The notes beneath the pieces are model-generated. The model was not told the origin of the DNA. It worked only from the letters and a program-made list of their open reading frames with translations, and did not search any database. Positions 27,056-37,179 of a DNA stretch of 64,000 nucleotides are shown piece by piece. A program made the translations under genes and the position numbers. Source of the stretch: an uncultured Bryobacterales bacterium (GTDB lineage: Bacteria > Acidobacteriota > Terriglobia > Bryobacterales > UBA6623); assembly GCA_951813065.1 (NCBI GenBank), contig CATOTH010000011.1, positions 165,842 to 229,841 on the forward strand. Direction: 5' to 3'. How positions within the stretch are numbered: the stretch's first letter is position 1; each line of letters opens with the position of its first letter.

Positions 27056-27598
27056 GGACTGGCTCCGTTTCGGCGGGAGCGAGGGTGCGCAGTTCTACAC
27101 CCGGCTCGCGTCGCTGTCCGCGCGCAAGAACCTGGGCCGGCACGGCCTGCGCGCCGAATGGCGCGAACTGAGGGTGCCCCCCCAACCGGTCCCCGCACGC
27201 AGCCTCGAGATCGAGGACGCCTGGAGGCCGCTTCCTGGCGTCTTGCTGGGCGGACTGCTGCGCTGGAGGACCTCGGCCGGGGCGGGCGGGGAGGCGCGGG
27301 CGCTGGACGTGCGATCGTTCGGCTCGTTCTCGGGGGGGCGCTGGTCGGCCCACGCCAGCGCGGAGCGGGGCCGCGACATCACCGACGACATCTCTTGGCG
27401 CGGCGGCTGTCCTCGAGCTCGCAATTCGGCCTGACCGCCGCGATCGGGAAGTGGAAGCTGTCGGCCCGGGGCGGGCGGTTCACCCGGGCGCAGCAGCTGA
27501 CGGCGGGCACGGCGCATTTCCTGCTGGTGTTGATTCTCTGTTTATTTCGGCGAAAACCGGGGGTTTTTTCTCACATTAGATTGCCGTCAAAATGATTG
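27056..27598 (+). pseudogene. Unassigned coding fragment, frameshifted
   Basis: Immediately after the argD piece a different frame reads FGGSEGAQFYTRLASLSARK, LEIEDAWRPLPGVLLGGLLR and ALDVRSFGSFSGGRWSAHAS. It then shifts near 27410 to SSSQFGLTAAIGKWKLSARG. The alternating hydrophobic/polar pattern resembles an outer-membrane beta-barrel, but no family is recognised. It appears to be part of a cluster of gene fragments. Confidence 0.4.
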
Positions 27599-27783
27599 GA
27601 AATCAGAATATTGTGAACACAAACGAGCAGGCCAGATGAGCATAACTCCTTTGGGTACACACCGAATCCACCGCCGCTAGGCACTCTCTCTTCCGGCAGT
27701 AGCGGATTAGAGCGAGAAACCGAGCCATCCTGCTGCCGGAATAGTTCGGGGACCAGCCGTCGAAATAAACCGGAAGTTAACAC

Positions 27784-28263
27784 TGGCCTTCGACTCGTTC
27801 GAAGCCGGCTACGGCCAGTGGACCCTACACGTACAAGCGTGCCGCGTCTGGCGCTGGGGAGCGGCGAACGGCAGCGCGGGGCCTGCGTGGGCCCCGATCG
27901 CTCCCCTTGTCGGCTCGATCTCCGGTCGCGTCTGGACCGGCACCCGCGAGGCGCGCCTGGACTTGGCGCGGCGCAATCGCCGGGCTCGTTGTCGTCGGCG
28001 ATCCGGACTTGCGCCTCAACCAGGTCGTGCTGCGCCTGGAGCCCGGTGGGCGCTGGACCGCGGCGCGGCAGGACGGGACCTGGGCGTTTCGCGGGCTGCC
28101 GTCCGGGGATTACGCGGTCGAGGTCGACCGGACGACCGCGCCCGGTTGGGCCTGGCGCTGGGGGCACGCGGCGCTTGTCGCGCTGGAGCCCGGAGCGGAA
28201 CTCGCGGGCATTGTGTTCGAGGTCTCGGCGTCGAGAGGGGGCACCTCTCTGGAAGCGGAATGA
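27784..28263 (+). pseudogene. Fragment of a protein with carboxypeptidase-regulatory-like domain
   Basis: An opening frame reads FDSFEAGYGQWTLHVQACR and PLVGSISGRVWTGTREARLD, then shifts near 27985 to GDPDLRLNQVVLRLEPGGRW, GTWAFRGLPSGDYAVEVDRT and ends at 28263. The G-x-W-x-F-x-x-L-P-x-G-x-Y pattern is typical of beta-sandwich carboxypeptidase-regulatory/SdrD-B-like domains in large exported proteins. It is frameshifted and lacks a start. Confidence 0.45.
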
Positions 28264-28670
28264 CTTGAGGTATTCCGGTTGCGCGAAACTCCCCAGCCCA
28301 CAATACACATTGGATCCCAGCACCCTTTGGGGGCAGTCGCGAAAACACCACCGACGCCCCTGCCGCCCTTCGCGAGATCCATGATTACCAGTCGCCGGTG
28401 ACTAGTGCCGTAACCGCTCTGCCTCCTTGGCTGCCAACCGATCAGAGTTTTTCTCGAAAAGGTTCCTCAACTGGCTCCTCTCCCAGCCTGCGTACACGAA
28501 TTCGTCCCAGTGTAAGCGTACACTTGATTTGGGACAATACAGCCGCCCCTGCGGTGCGACGGCTGCCGCATTCGGGCCACCCGGCTAGGGAGTGCGTACT
28601 GCCTGCGCATGCCGCTTCGTGCTATGACTGCTGTGAGCGACCTCCAAGGATTGCAACGGAGAGACGCTGA
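28264..28670. other. Intergenic region
   Basis: About 400 bases between the carboxypeptidase-domain fragment and the small membrane protein gene. No gene, RNA or repeat is recognised. Confidence 0.4.
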
Positions 28671-29006
28671 ATGATCGAGTGGCAGCAAACCTCGGCGCAC
28701 GAGGGGGAATCTGACGAGTTCCCAAGGCGTCGTCGTTTTCGTGGCCACTGGCTGCACTTCCTATACATCTTCCTATTCGTGGTGTGCATCATGGAAACCA
28801 TGAAGCGTTGGGTAGACCCCGATGATCTGTTGATCCAGAATGGTTTCGTCCTGGCAGCCCTTTGGGTCGTGACAGCTGTAGTGGCGGTCGCTGCCAGGAA
28901 GCGTGCTCCCCAATGGGAGTCTTTATGGGAGTCTTTCAGGAAGTCCGAGCCCTGGAAGGATGAGGAGAGCGCGCGGCGCGACTGGTCTCGGCGCTGGGAC
29001 GAGTGA
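28671..29006 (+). CDS. Small membrane protein, unknown
   Basis: A 111-residue protein with GGAGAG upstream of ATG 28671. Two predicted membrane helices (HFLYIFLFVVCIMETM and GFVLAALWVVTAVVAVAA) are separated by a short acidic loop, and the C-terminal tail is charged (WESFRKSEPWKDEESARRDW). No family recognised. A short tandem repeat of the type GTGAGACTTTG follows the stop. Confidence 0.55.
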   Translation: MIEWQQTSAHEGESDEFPRRRRFRGHWLHFLYIFLFVVCIMETMKRWVDPDDLLIQNGFVLAALWVVTAVVAVAARKRAPQWESLWESFRKSEPWKDEESARRDWSRRWDE

Positions 29007-30270
29007 GACTTTGAGTGAGACTTTGGGTGAGAGTGAGAGCCTTGATGGCGTGGTCAGGTTGACGGGCACAGAAGCGGTTCTGATTCGACAATCGATGCGT
29101 GTACTGCTCTTTAGCTATCGCACGTCGCCAGGCCCCACGTGTGGAAGGTCTGCTCACGGGTCAGGCGATGCATCATCGAGTGACCCGTTCCCTGCTGACC
29201 CCAGGCCAACGAACATTCTGTGTCGCAGCGTGAGGAGTCTCTGGACATGGCGAGGTCGATTTCGTTGCTGCTGATTGAGGCCGGCGGAGAACACTTGCCG
29301 GCATTCGTCAAGACGCTCTCAGAGCCGATGGAACCGATTGCACGTTGGCCTTGCATCCGCAGCATGCATGGGCCCTGCGCACCTGCGTCATGGCTGCTGG
29401 ATCCGGCAATCGACGCCGACTCCCGGATCACGCGAACCTTCGCCGAGACGGTCGACGGGATGGATGCAGGACTTGAAGTTTGCATGAGCCATGAACGAAC
29501 CCAAGCAGTACCTGGACAAGATTGAGGAGGGGATTGCGAGGGTCGGGATCGACGCCATTGCGCTTGGCTTTCGGAAGTTGAGGGACAAGCAATAGAAGAA
29601 GAGGGTCATCGGGATTGGCGTGATGGTGCCGACGGCGACCCCTTGGAAGGCGTTGAGGTTGTTCTGTTTGCCGCTCCCGCGAGTTTCGCCCAGTCGGCGC
29701 ACGGATCCCGGCTGTTCCCAATGGGCTTCAGGAAACGATTGGGAACGTCCGGATCAGGGACCGCTCGATTCACCCGCGTTCGGACCGGAAAGGTGGCGAT
29801 CCGTGCTAAGGCTGGTGACAGCAGCCTGCAAGAAGCGGCGACAGCAGCTTCAAATCAAGAGGTGTCGATAACCTTGGTTGCCCCGGAATGACCCGCAAGC
29901 GCAGCGCGATTCGGGTTTGCGTCCAACTGTTACGGCCAATCGGGATAGCAAGCCGCCCTTGTTTTGCGGTCCGAACAACTGCTGTGAACTGGAATCGTCG
30001 GTTGAACATTGGACACACCCGAAGCAGTTCGAGAGCGGCATTGGCCAAGTAAGCGAGCTCAGCGGGTTAGCGTGTCGAGTCGCCCAGTGCCCGGGGGCGT
30101 CCTCATTCGCCCTCGAGAATGTCAACCTGCACATGCAGGCCGATCTCCATCGACACCAGATTGGCAGGTGGGCACATGACTCGCTCACCGTCATCCACAC
30201 CAATCTCTCGGTAACATGGAAACACTGGTCGACGCTCTTGAGGGAAGCACGAATCTAGGCCACTTCGTCA
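29007..30270. other. Gene-poor interval with degraded coding traces
   Basis: About 1260 bases. At 29630-29891 a frame reads DPLEGVEVVLFAAPASFAQS and ends FTRVRTGKVAIRAKAGDSSL, which looks like a worn carboxypeptidase-regulatory-like domain without a start. A 34-codon frame at 29491-29595 has no supporting signal. Frames at 29220-29525 and 29878-30258 resemble nothing known. I regard the interval as mostly decayed. Confidence 0.4.
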
Positions 30271-31110
30271 GTGTTGAAGACTCCCATACGGCTGCTCTCG
30301 TGGAACGTCAACTTTCGCCGCCCCAGTGATCTCACGGCAAAGATTGAATCCGTAGTACCGCATATCGTTACCTTGCAGGAAGTCAAGCGAAACCTTGCCG
30401 ATGACTGGGCCCATCACCTCAAGAAGATTGGCCTTGTTCACCACTACCGAAGCGGTAGTACCGCCCTGGCTTTGTCGCACCAGTGCCTCATCGCGAGTCG
30501 CTGGAAGGTGACGCCCGACGACATCGTCAGGCCACGCGAACCACCATATCCGGAGTCGCTGGGGCGGACCACAGTCTCTGTGCCCGGCGAGGGAGATATC
30601 GACGTATTCACCGCGCACATCCCCAACAGTGGGGGGAATGGCTGGAGGCAGATCGACACCTTTAGCTCCCTGTCGGCGGAACTTAGCCGAGCGATCGATT
30701 CGCCGCGTATTCTGACCGGCGACTTCAACGAGCCGGAGTGGTACCCAAAGTTGAAAGAGATCGTGGTTTTTGGAGATGGAGAGGGAGCGCCCACGCGCTG
30801 GCCTGATCAGTTCGGCGACGAGCGTCCGTCCATCGAGTGGGCCAACAGCGTGCGTTCGGTCCTCGACGGCGCTGCGTCCCAGCACCGTCTTCGGGACGCC
30901 TATCGAGTCCGTCGCGACCCTGAGGAGCCCACCCCTGTCACGTACCGCACGAAGAAGGGCAGCAAGCCGAGATGTTTCGACCATACCTTCGTCTCAAGGC
31001 ATTTCGATGTCCTGGCCTGCGGCTACTTCCACGTGTGGCGTGAGCGGGGATTCAGCGATCATTCGCCCATGTGGGCACATCTCCGCTTTCGCACGGATAT
31101 ACCGAGATAG
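30271..31110 (+). CDS. Endonuclease/exonuclease/phosphatase family protein
   Basis: A 279-residue protein starting at GTG 30271 (MLKTPIRLLSWNVNFRR). Motifs of the DNase I-like superfamily are in order: LLSWNVN (metal-binding Asn), VTLQEVKR (catalytic Glu), FTAHIPNSG (His), ILTGDFNEPEW (Asp and Asn) and GFSDHSPMWAHL (SDH with the catalytic His). There is no signal peptide. The substrate could be nucleic acid or a phosphate ester. It stands alone. Confidence 0.85.
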   Translation: MLKTPIRLLSWNVNFRRPSDLTAKIESVVPHIVTLQEVKRNLADDWAHHLKKIGLVHHYRSGSTALALSHQCLIASRWKVTPDDIVRPREPPYPESLGRTTVSVPGEGDIDVFTAHIPNSGGNGWRQIDTFSSLSAELSRAIDSPRILTGDFNEPEWYPKLKEIVVFGDGEGAPTRWPDQFGDERPSIEWANSVRSVLDGAASQHRLRDAYRVRRDPEEPTPVTYRTKKGSKPRCFDHTFVSRHFDVLACGYFHVWRERGFSDHSPMWAHLRFRTDIPR

Positions 31111-31443
31111 GAACGATAGGTTGATGACCATTCGTGAACGAGATTCGAGGTAGGCGGGAAGTAACATCAGGGAGTGCTCTCGGCCAGCGAGACGACCGGA
31201 AACGAGCCGAGCCCGATGCTGACAGGGTTGCCATTGATGCGCAGGCGCTGGCTCCAGGGCCTCGATTGCCCTCCGAGCTTGATCGGCTTGGCCAGCAGCG
31301 AGAGTCCGTGTCTGCCCCGTCCGTCGCCGTAGCGCCCGGGTCTCGTCACGGTCTTGACGAAGGTCGCGGAGAGCCATTTCGGGGTTCGTGTTCCCTGTAA
31401 AGTTATGCCCCATGCTATGCCGTAAACCACAGGCTGTTTTGTC
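31111..31443. other. Intergenic region
   Basis: About 330 bases between the EEP gene and the coiled-coil membrane protein gene. Short frames on both strands have no recognisable content. Confidence 0.4.
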
Positions 31444-31869
31444 ATGCCAATCGACATTGCACCCTTTGTTGAGCTGATCGAGAAGCTTCCCACGTGGTTG
31501 CAGATACCAATGGTGATAGCACTCGTCATCATGACGATCTATCTCCAGTACCGGTCCAGGAAGCGAGACCGGACCCTCCAAATGGACATGGGGAAAACCC
31601 GGCAATCCCGACAGGAGCAGATTGCAGCTCTCATCGGAAGCGTCGCTCAACAGCAGGACCAGCGGCACCGCGAGTTGGAGGACTACCTGCAACAGCTAGG
31701 CGACGAGCAAGCCAGAGCCTTCAGAGAGGCTAGAGACGACGTGCGTAGACTTCGTACCGAGATGCTCGGCGCAATTGACAGCCACAGGGCCTATGCACGG
31801 TTGTTGATCATATTGATTCTTGTCGCGCTCTTCGTCGGCTTCGCAGGAGGCGTAGCGGTTGCGACCTAG
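31444..31869 (+). CDS. Membrane protein with central coiled coil, unknown
   Basis: A 141-residue protein. A membrane helix (WLQIPMVIALVIMTIYLQY) near residues 18-36 is followed by a charged, Gln-rich coiled coil of about 75 residues (QQQDQRHRELEDYLQQLGDE) and a second helix at the C-terminus (LLIILILVALFVGFAGGVAV). The hairpin-like layout, with both ends in the membrane, recalls small YtxH- or phage-type membrane proteins. No family recognised. Confidence 0.55.
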   Translation: MPIDIAPFVELIEKLPTWLQIPMVIALVIMTIYLQYRSRKRDRTLQMDMGKTRQSRQEQIAALIGSVAQQQDQRHRELEDYLQQLGDEQARAFREARDDVRRLRTEMLGAIDSHRAYARLLIILILVALFVGFAGGVAVAT

Positions 31870-32055
31870 CCCGCATCGCTCAGTGCGCCGTGGAAAGGCG
31901 CCGCAGGTTGTGCGCATACGCAGGGCCGGACTTGCAACACCACAAGCGGATTGCCTCGTAGGAGACGGTGACGCCGCGCTCGGCAAGGAGGTCTTCGAAA
32001 TCGCGGAAGCTCAAGGTGAACCGATAGTACAGCGCAATTCTAATCGTCGCCAGGC

Positions 32056-32172
32056 ATGCGGGGTCTGGACAACGTGAGCAAGCGGGTGCTCATCCACGCC
32101 TGCGGACACAATCTCGGGGTCCTGATGCGGGAGTTCACAAGGGCCGGTACGCCGCGGAGCCTGCAAGGCTAG
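32056..32172 (+). pseudogene. DDE transposase C-terminal remnant
   Basis: A frame ending at TAG 32172 reads GLDNVSKRVLIHACGHNLGV followed by LMREFTRAGTPRSLQG. This is the C-terminal signature of DDE transposases of the IS5/IS1182-like type (N-V-x-K-R-x-L-I-H-x-x-x-x-N-L-G-L-L-M-R). The rest of the gene is gone. Confidence 0.6.
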
Positions 32173-32361
32173 GGGCGACGGCCAGAATTGTCGCTCTTCG
32201 CGGCCCTGAGAGCGGCGATTTCGCGGCTTCTGGGCCGCTTTCTGGGTAATGCACGGCGATGCGGGCACGATCTGACCGAGATCCCGGCTGAGAGGCCGTA
32301 ATTCGCCTTACTGCGCCGCAGCCAATATCCCAGTTCGGACCCCGAATTTTTCCACGGGCTG

Positions 32362-33318
32362 TTAGGGTCTTGAGGCTCCGGAAACCTCCTCTTCCGCTCT
32401 CGCCTGCACTTTTTCGCGGTAGTCGGATCTTGACATTCCAGGGTCGGCGGGTGTGCTCTCAATAACCTTGAGCAATCGGGCGTTGCTCTCCTGCATCGAC
32501 GTTGCCACGTCCATCCGGCCTATCTCCCGCAGAGCCCTCCGGTACACCGACGTTTTGGCTCTGACCTCGTCCCGGTATTCTCGCTGCAGGTCGTCGTCCC
32601 TTCGATAGTGCAATCTTCTTTCGGACCACTTGCTCGCGGCAGCCTCAAGCGCCGCTTCAAGCTCGAAGGAAGTCTTGGTTTCCGGATCGAACTCCTCTGC
32701 CCCATGCGAGATCAGCAATTCCATGATCCGTGAGCGGCCCCTCCGGTAAGCCATGGCCAACGGCGTGACCCGGGCTTCCTTCAAGGGGTTCATTGCGTCC
32801 ACCTCCGCTCCCATCTCCACAAGAAACTGGACCACCGCAAGATTGCCCGCGGCGGCGGCGTAGTGTAACGCGGAGTGTCCCCCGGCATCCACCGCTCTCG
32901 GGTCGGCTCCGTACCGCAGCACTAGCGGCTGGACCATATCGATGGCGTCAGCCGATTCGTCTCTTGCGGCTATGCCCAGGGCCGTCATGCCCGTCGTTGG
33001 CTCAACCATGTCAATGTCTTGAGCCAGAGGCATCGCCGCCAGCGCCTCGTCGTAGCTCTTGCGGTACAGCGCGTAGTGCAGTTCGGACGTCGCCCTGATA
33101 GCCTCCAGCTTCTTCCGGTCGGACTCATCGCCCGCGTCGGCGGCCTCCTGGGCAAAGCCAAGGACGGACAGCACCATCGCCACTGAAACCAGCCGGAGCG
33201 CTATTTGGAGGATCTTCCTGTGATCAGCTCCGGCTGGGCTGGGACTCTGATCCAACAGTCTTGTGTCCTTCGGCCTTGTGCAACTGGTAGGCATTGACGG
33301 CATCCGAACCAATCTCAT
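32362..33318 (-). CDS. Ankyrin-module protein Ank1
   Basis: Up to 318 residues. A hydrophobic segment (LRLVSVAMVLSVLGFAQE) precedes the mature part, so it is probably exported. The module runs from LHYALYRKSYDEALAAMPLA through ALGIAARDESADAIDMVQPL, ALHYAAAAGNLAVVQFLVEM and TPLAMAYRRGRSRIMELLIS. A helical C-terminal region ends with STPADPGMSRSDYREKV. The start is uncertain: the ATG used by the paralogue Ank2 corresponds here to AGG at 33219-33217, so translation must begin upstream (33318 or nearby) or at a non-canonical codon. It is a tandem paralogue of Ank2, on the same strand. Confidence 0.72.
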   Translation of the reverse strand: MRLVRMPSMPTSCTRPKDTRLLDQSPSPAGADHRKILQIALRLVSVAMVLSVLGFAQEAADAGDESDRKKLEAIRATSELHYALYRKSYDEALAAMPLAQDIDMVEPTTGMTALGIAARDESADAIDMVQPLVLRYGADPRAVDAGGHSALHYAAAAGNLAVVQFLVEMGAEVDAMNPLKEARVTPLAMAYRRGRSRIMELLISHGAEEFDPETKTSFELEAALEAAASKWSERRLHYRRDDDLQREYRDEVRAKTSVYRRALREIGRMDVATSMQESNARLLKVIESTPADPGMSRSDYREKVQARAEEEVSGASRP

Positions 33319-33737
33319 CGAAGGCGATTTTCAGACGCATGTCAAGCCAATTGCAAAGGGCGCGCAGGAAGCAGTGATTCGCCGCGACCCAGCCTTCAAG
33401 CCCTGTCCTCCAGGGCGTGCCGTAACAGCCATCACGGTCACGGTTTCGCGAGGGCGATGGGGTCCAGTTCGGCGTGCTCGGCCAGCTCTATCGCAGACCC
33501 TGCCAACTAACAGGGTGGCCGGCGCGGAATCCGGAGCCCATTCTCTGGCCACTGTTGGGCAGCGACACATCGCCCCGGCAAGCTAGCGATCCCGTCGGCT
33601 GCCAGCTGCGAGCCTGCGGTAGCCTAGCTGCACGTTTGTGGTCACGCCGCCAGGAAGGTGCGCCAGTTTCTGCCGATGCCGTAGTGTATCGGCCAACCTG
33701 GGTGAATTGAAGACATCCCGAGGTGAGTGGGGGAACT
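33319..33737. other. Spacer between Ank1 and Ank2
   Basis: About 420 bases between the two minus-strand ankyrin genes. No gene, terminator or repeat could be recognised with confidence. Confidence 0.4.
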
Positions 33738-34613
33738 CTATGGTTGCGGGATTCCGTAGCGCTCGGCCGCCACTTTGGCATCCAGTTTCCTGCCGTAGTC
33801 GGATCGTGACATTCCTGGCTCGACAGGCGTCGTTTCGATTGCTTTCAGATATAAGTTCTTGTACTGCTGCCAATCCGCGAGGTCTTCCGTCCTGCCTTGG
33901 TCTCGCAGGGTCTGCTCAGTCGCGGCTGAGAGCGTTTCAAAAACCTTCCGAGCCGATTCCCTCGGGTCGGATTCCAGAATCTCCCGAGGCCGGCTCCGGA
34001 GCTCCGACGCAAGCTTCTTTGCAGCCTCAACCATGCTCGACGTCAGCTCAAGATCGTCTCTTGTCGCAGGATCGAAGTCATCAGCCCCGTGATGTAGCAA
34101 GTAATCCGCTACGCGTGTGCGGCCACCCTGCAGGGCCATAGCCAACGGCGTGGACTTGGGTCCTCTTGAAGGATTCTCTGCGTCCACCTCCGCGCCCATC
34201 CTCACCAGGAACTGGACCACCGCGAGATTCCCCGCTGCGGCGGCGTAGTGCAACGCTGTATTTCCGTCGGCATCCACAAACGTTGGATCGGCCCCAAGGC
34301 GCAAGACCAGCGCCTGGACCATATCGATGGCGTCCGCCGATTCGTCCTTGGCGGCCAGACCCAAGGCGGTCATTCCGGTCGTTTCCTCAATCATGTCGAT
34401 GTCTTTGGCTAGCGGCATCGCCGCGAGGGCATCGTCATAGTTCTTGCGGTACAGCGCGTAGTGGAGGGGCGACGCCGCTTCGATCGCCGCCGATCGTTTC
34501 CGTATCCTCTCCAGGGGAGAGCTTGCCGCCTCGTCGGGCTGCTGGGCGTACCCCATCATGGAGAGGACCAGGGCCGACGAGACCAGCCATCGCGCAATTC
34601 GGGCAGGTCCCAT
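33738..34613 (-). CDS. Ankyrin-module protein Ank2
   Basis: A 291-residue protein. ATG 34613 is preceded by GAGAGG seven bases upstream, so it was preferred over 34628. The N-terminus is a signal peptide (IARWLVSSALVLSMMGYAQQ). The module runs from LHYALYRKNYDDALAAMPLA through ALGLAAKDESADAIDMVQAL, ALHYAAAAGNLAVVQFLVRM and TPLAMALQGGRTRVADYLLH. The C-terminal region is helical and ends with TTPVEPGMSRSDYGRKL. It is highly similar to Ank1. Ankyrin repeats bind proteins; an exported ankyrin suggests an extracytoplasmic partner, possibly of a host. Confidence 0.85.
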   Translation of the reverse strand: MGPARIARWLVSSALVLSMMGYAQQPDEAASSPLERIRKRSAAIEAASPLHYALYRKNYDDALAAMPLAKDIDMIEETTGMTALGLAAKDESADAIDMVQALVLRLGADPTFVDADGNTALHYAAAAGNLAVVQFLVRMGAEVDAENPSRGPKSTPLAMALQGGRTRVADYLLHHGADDFDPATRDDLELTSSMVEAAKKLASELRSRPREILESDPRESARKVFETLSAATEQTLRDQGRTEDLADWQQYKNLYLKAIETTPVEPGMSRSDYGRKLDAKVAAERYGIPQP

Positions 34614-35265
34614 GTGATCACCTCTCAATCAGCGAAGATTCCATGGCCAACGGTCTTCGATCTTCTCGCCTTTGTCCAAACAGTAGGCAGCGATCATCGC
34701 GAACCAAACTCATCCAAGCAGAGTGTCGGATGCAAGTCAAGGATCCGCAGTGTCAACCCCAAGCTGAAATCTCCAATCTTGGTCAGGGGGTCAGGGGTTC
34801 CCAAAGGCTCGCCGTTTTCGGGACGGCAAATCACGGCTATGGGGCCATGTCGCACAGTGGTGCGAACGGAACCATAAGAGCCACATGGCGCCCGGGTCGG
34901 GCGCCATCCGACGAGTGTTGCGGTCTCGGTCCATGGCCACGGGCTCAGGAGGCGCTCGGTGGGTTGTGCCAGCTGGGCTTCGAGTTCAGGCGAGCGTGGC
35001 CAGCCACCCGCCCTGGAAGCCGATCATGCGGATCCAGCACGGCAGGTTGGACTGCACTAGCAAGGTCTTCAGTTCTCTGGCGGTAATGCAATCTGTGGCC
35101 GTTGCGTTGACGGTGGGTTCGGTCTCCACGGTTCACGCTGGGATAGCGTCAGCAAGTACGTGTGGCTCGTGACGGGCCGACAGGAGACCCCGAACATGCC
35201 TACAGCGCACTAATGAAAACCAGGGGATGCAGCAACGAGGAAGACAACCAGGGAGGTCAATCACC
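34614..35265. other. Intergenic region between divergent genes
   Basis: About 650 bases between the divergent Ank2 gene and the large exported protein gene. Several short frames exist but none has family resemblance. Confidence 0.4.
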
Positions 35266-37179
35266 ATGACACGTTTCATTGCCTTTATCAGCATCTTCTT
35301 CCTTGCGGTCGGCGTGCAACTGAAAGGGGCGGAGGATCCGTCGGAGCGCACTGACAGTCAGTACAGCGACGACCAGGCACGGGCGATCGATTGGGTTGAT
35401 CAGCTTTCGGCGCGGATCCAGGGCATGCCGTGGAGCCCGAGCGTAGTTGGTGCTCTGTCAGGACTCGGAACCGCAGCGTGCCAGCATGACCGGGAGCTTG
35501 GCAACCGGATCTTCGAGAGGGCCTACTCGGTTGCCGATGGCATCGATTTCGACTTGGACCGGGAGTCCTCGATCAGGCCCTTGGTGCTGCTTGCCTCGGA
35601 GTCGCTGAGGTGTCGTCCCGAGCTGGGATTCCGACTCCCGACTGTCAGCGGAGATTCCTCAGAGCTGGAGCCTCAAGCAAGCAGTCGGGCCATGATGTTG
35701 ACCTGGCCGACAAACCCTGAGGCGGCTGTCGGCTTCGCGCAGGGTGCCACCGAGGGCTTTTCCGACTTGCGGGAGCAGCAATCGTTCGTTGCCGTGCTCA
35801 TCCAGTTGAGGCGGGACCTGCCGTCCGAGACTGACGCTGTGTACCAGCAGATCCTGCGGGACGTCAAATCCTCGGGATCGGTTGCAGATCTCTTTACTCT
35901 TGGCAACTACGTCTTTGGCCCACAGGGGCAGGACCATGCGGGCGCGGTCGGTGGACTGCCCATTCCTGGGATTCCCAGGAAAGAGATTTTCGACTATTCG
36001 GCGACCAGGCCCGGCGTTCCAGGCGAGCTGGCGACTCAATTCATCACAGCCGCGAGCGAGATGGTTGCCGGCAACGCCCCCGTGGGACATGACAATGCCA
36101 TTGCATTCGGGATGACGAAGCAGCTTGCGTCCTGGGCGCAGTCGAACGCTCCACGGCAAGTCCCGGTCCTCGAGAGCCTCTTGGCCGCCCAGCGCGCACA
36201 GCCGGACGCAGGCAAGGTCCTGGCGGCGGTGGAATCGAGCCTTCGGCGAAAGGCTCCCATTGCGCGCGATGATCCGCGCATTTCTGCGGCGGAACTCGAG
36301 AAGCGCTTGGAATCGACTCCTGATGGGCCTCGCAAGGACAGTCTCCGATTCAACTGGGCGACCATGAAGATCCAGATGGGGAAATTGGAAGAGGCACGTG
36401 GAATTGCGGCGGGACTGGAGGACAGGGTCCGACAGCCCCTGCTCGCCATCATCGACCTGCAACATGCCAGTGAAACGATCGCGCAGGGTGACCTGGAAGC
36501 CGCTCGCCTCGGACTTTCGAAGCTGACCGACGATCTCCATCTGGCCCTGGCTGCCCTCAGTCTGGCCTCTGCCTACTGGAACCTGTCCGAGGAGGACGGC
36601 GGGCGGAGAGACGAGGACGTCCGCGCCGCGGTCGAGGCCATCCATCTCGCCAGTGCGGCGACGGGGCGCGTCAACGCACATGTTCGCCCCGTTCTGCGGT
36701 TGGGAATCGCACGCGTTCTGGCGCTCACGGAGCAATTCGAGGAATCCATCCTTACACTCGAACTCGCTGTGCAGGAATTCAACGCTGCGAAAGAACCCGA
36801 GAGGCAACCCGACAATGTTCTGAGCATCGAAGTGGATGCAGGTCGTTCTGTGTACGCGCGAGTCGCAAGTGGCATACGACGCCAATCCTTTCGCTTCCGC
36901 CTTGTGCCCCCAATCCTGCCCAGGACAGACATCCGTGACGCAATTCGTCAACTCTCCGCGTCACCAGGGCTCGAGCTTGGCCGCCTGGAGGGGATCGTCA
37001 GGACAGCTGTCAGCCCTCGATTGCAGACTCAGGGCCTGATTGGAGTCGCCGAGGTGGCCCTCACCCAAGCGTTTGGCACGGATAGTCGACCGCCGGAGAA
37101 CAAACCCAGGGAACCGGAGGGAAGCGTCCAAGGCGTTCCGGACTCCCCTTCGACCGCCAATCAGAAGCCATCTCTCTAG
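35266..37179 (+). CDS. Large exported alpha-solenoid-like protein, unknown
   Basis: A 637-residue protein. ATG 35266 follows GGGAGG at good spacing and gives a signal peptide (RFIAFISIFFLAVGVQLKGA). The mature part is almost wholly alpha-helical with repeated Ala/Leu-rich helix pairs (ELGNRIFERAYSVADGIDFD, ARGIAAGLEDRVRQPLLAII, GDLEAARLGLSKLTDDLHLA), consistent with a TPR-like solenoid. A Pro/Glu-rich tail ends the protein. No defined family recognised. It has no operon partner. Confidence 0.7.
   Translation: MTRFIAFISIFFLAVGVQLKGAEDPSERTDSQYSDDQARAIDWVDQLSARIQGMPWSPSVVGALSGLGTAACQHDRELGNRIFERAYSVADGIDFDLDRESSIRPLVLLASESLRCRPELGFRLPTVSGDSSELEPQASSRAMMLTWPTNPEAAVGFAQGATEGFSDLREQQSFVAVLIQLRRDLPSETDAVYQQILRDVKSSGSVADLFTLGNYVFGPQGQDHAGAVGGLPIPGIPRKEIFDYSATRPGVPGELATQFITAASEMVAGNAPVGHDNAIAFGMTKQLASWAQSNAPRQVPVLESLLAAQRAQPDAGKVLAAVESSLRRKAPIARDDPRISAAELEKRLESTPDGPRKDSLRFNWATMKIQMGKLEEARGIAAGLEDRVRQPLLAIIDLQHASETIAQGDLEAARLGLSKLTDDLHLALAALSLASAYWNLSEEDGGRRDEDVRAAVEAIHLASAATGRVNAHVRPVLRLGIARVLALTEQFEESILTLELAVQEFNAAKEPERQPDNVLSIEVDAGRSVYARVASGIRRQSFRFRLVPPILPRTDIRDAIRQLSASPGLELGRLEGIVRTAVSPRLQTQGLIGVAEVALTQAFGTDSRPPENKPREPEGSVQGVPDSPSTANQKPSL

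Noticed and set aside
29000..29045. Short tandem repeat of GTGAGACTTTG type
   Set aside because: Only two or three imperfect units; too short to call a repeat array.
29491..29595. 34-codon frame (MNEPKQYLDKIEEGIARVGI...)
   Set aside because: No ribosome binding site or coupling to a neighbour; it lies in a decayed interval.
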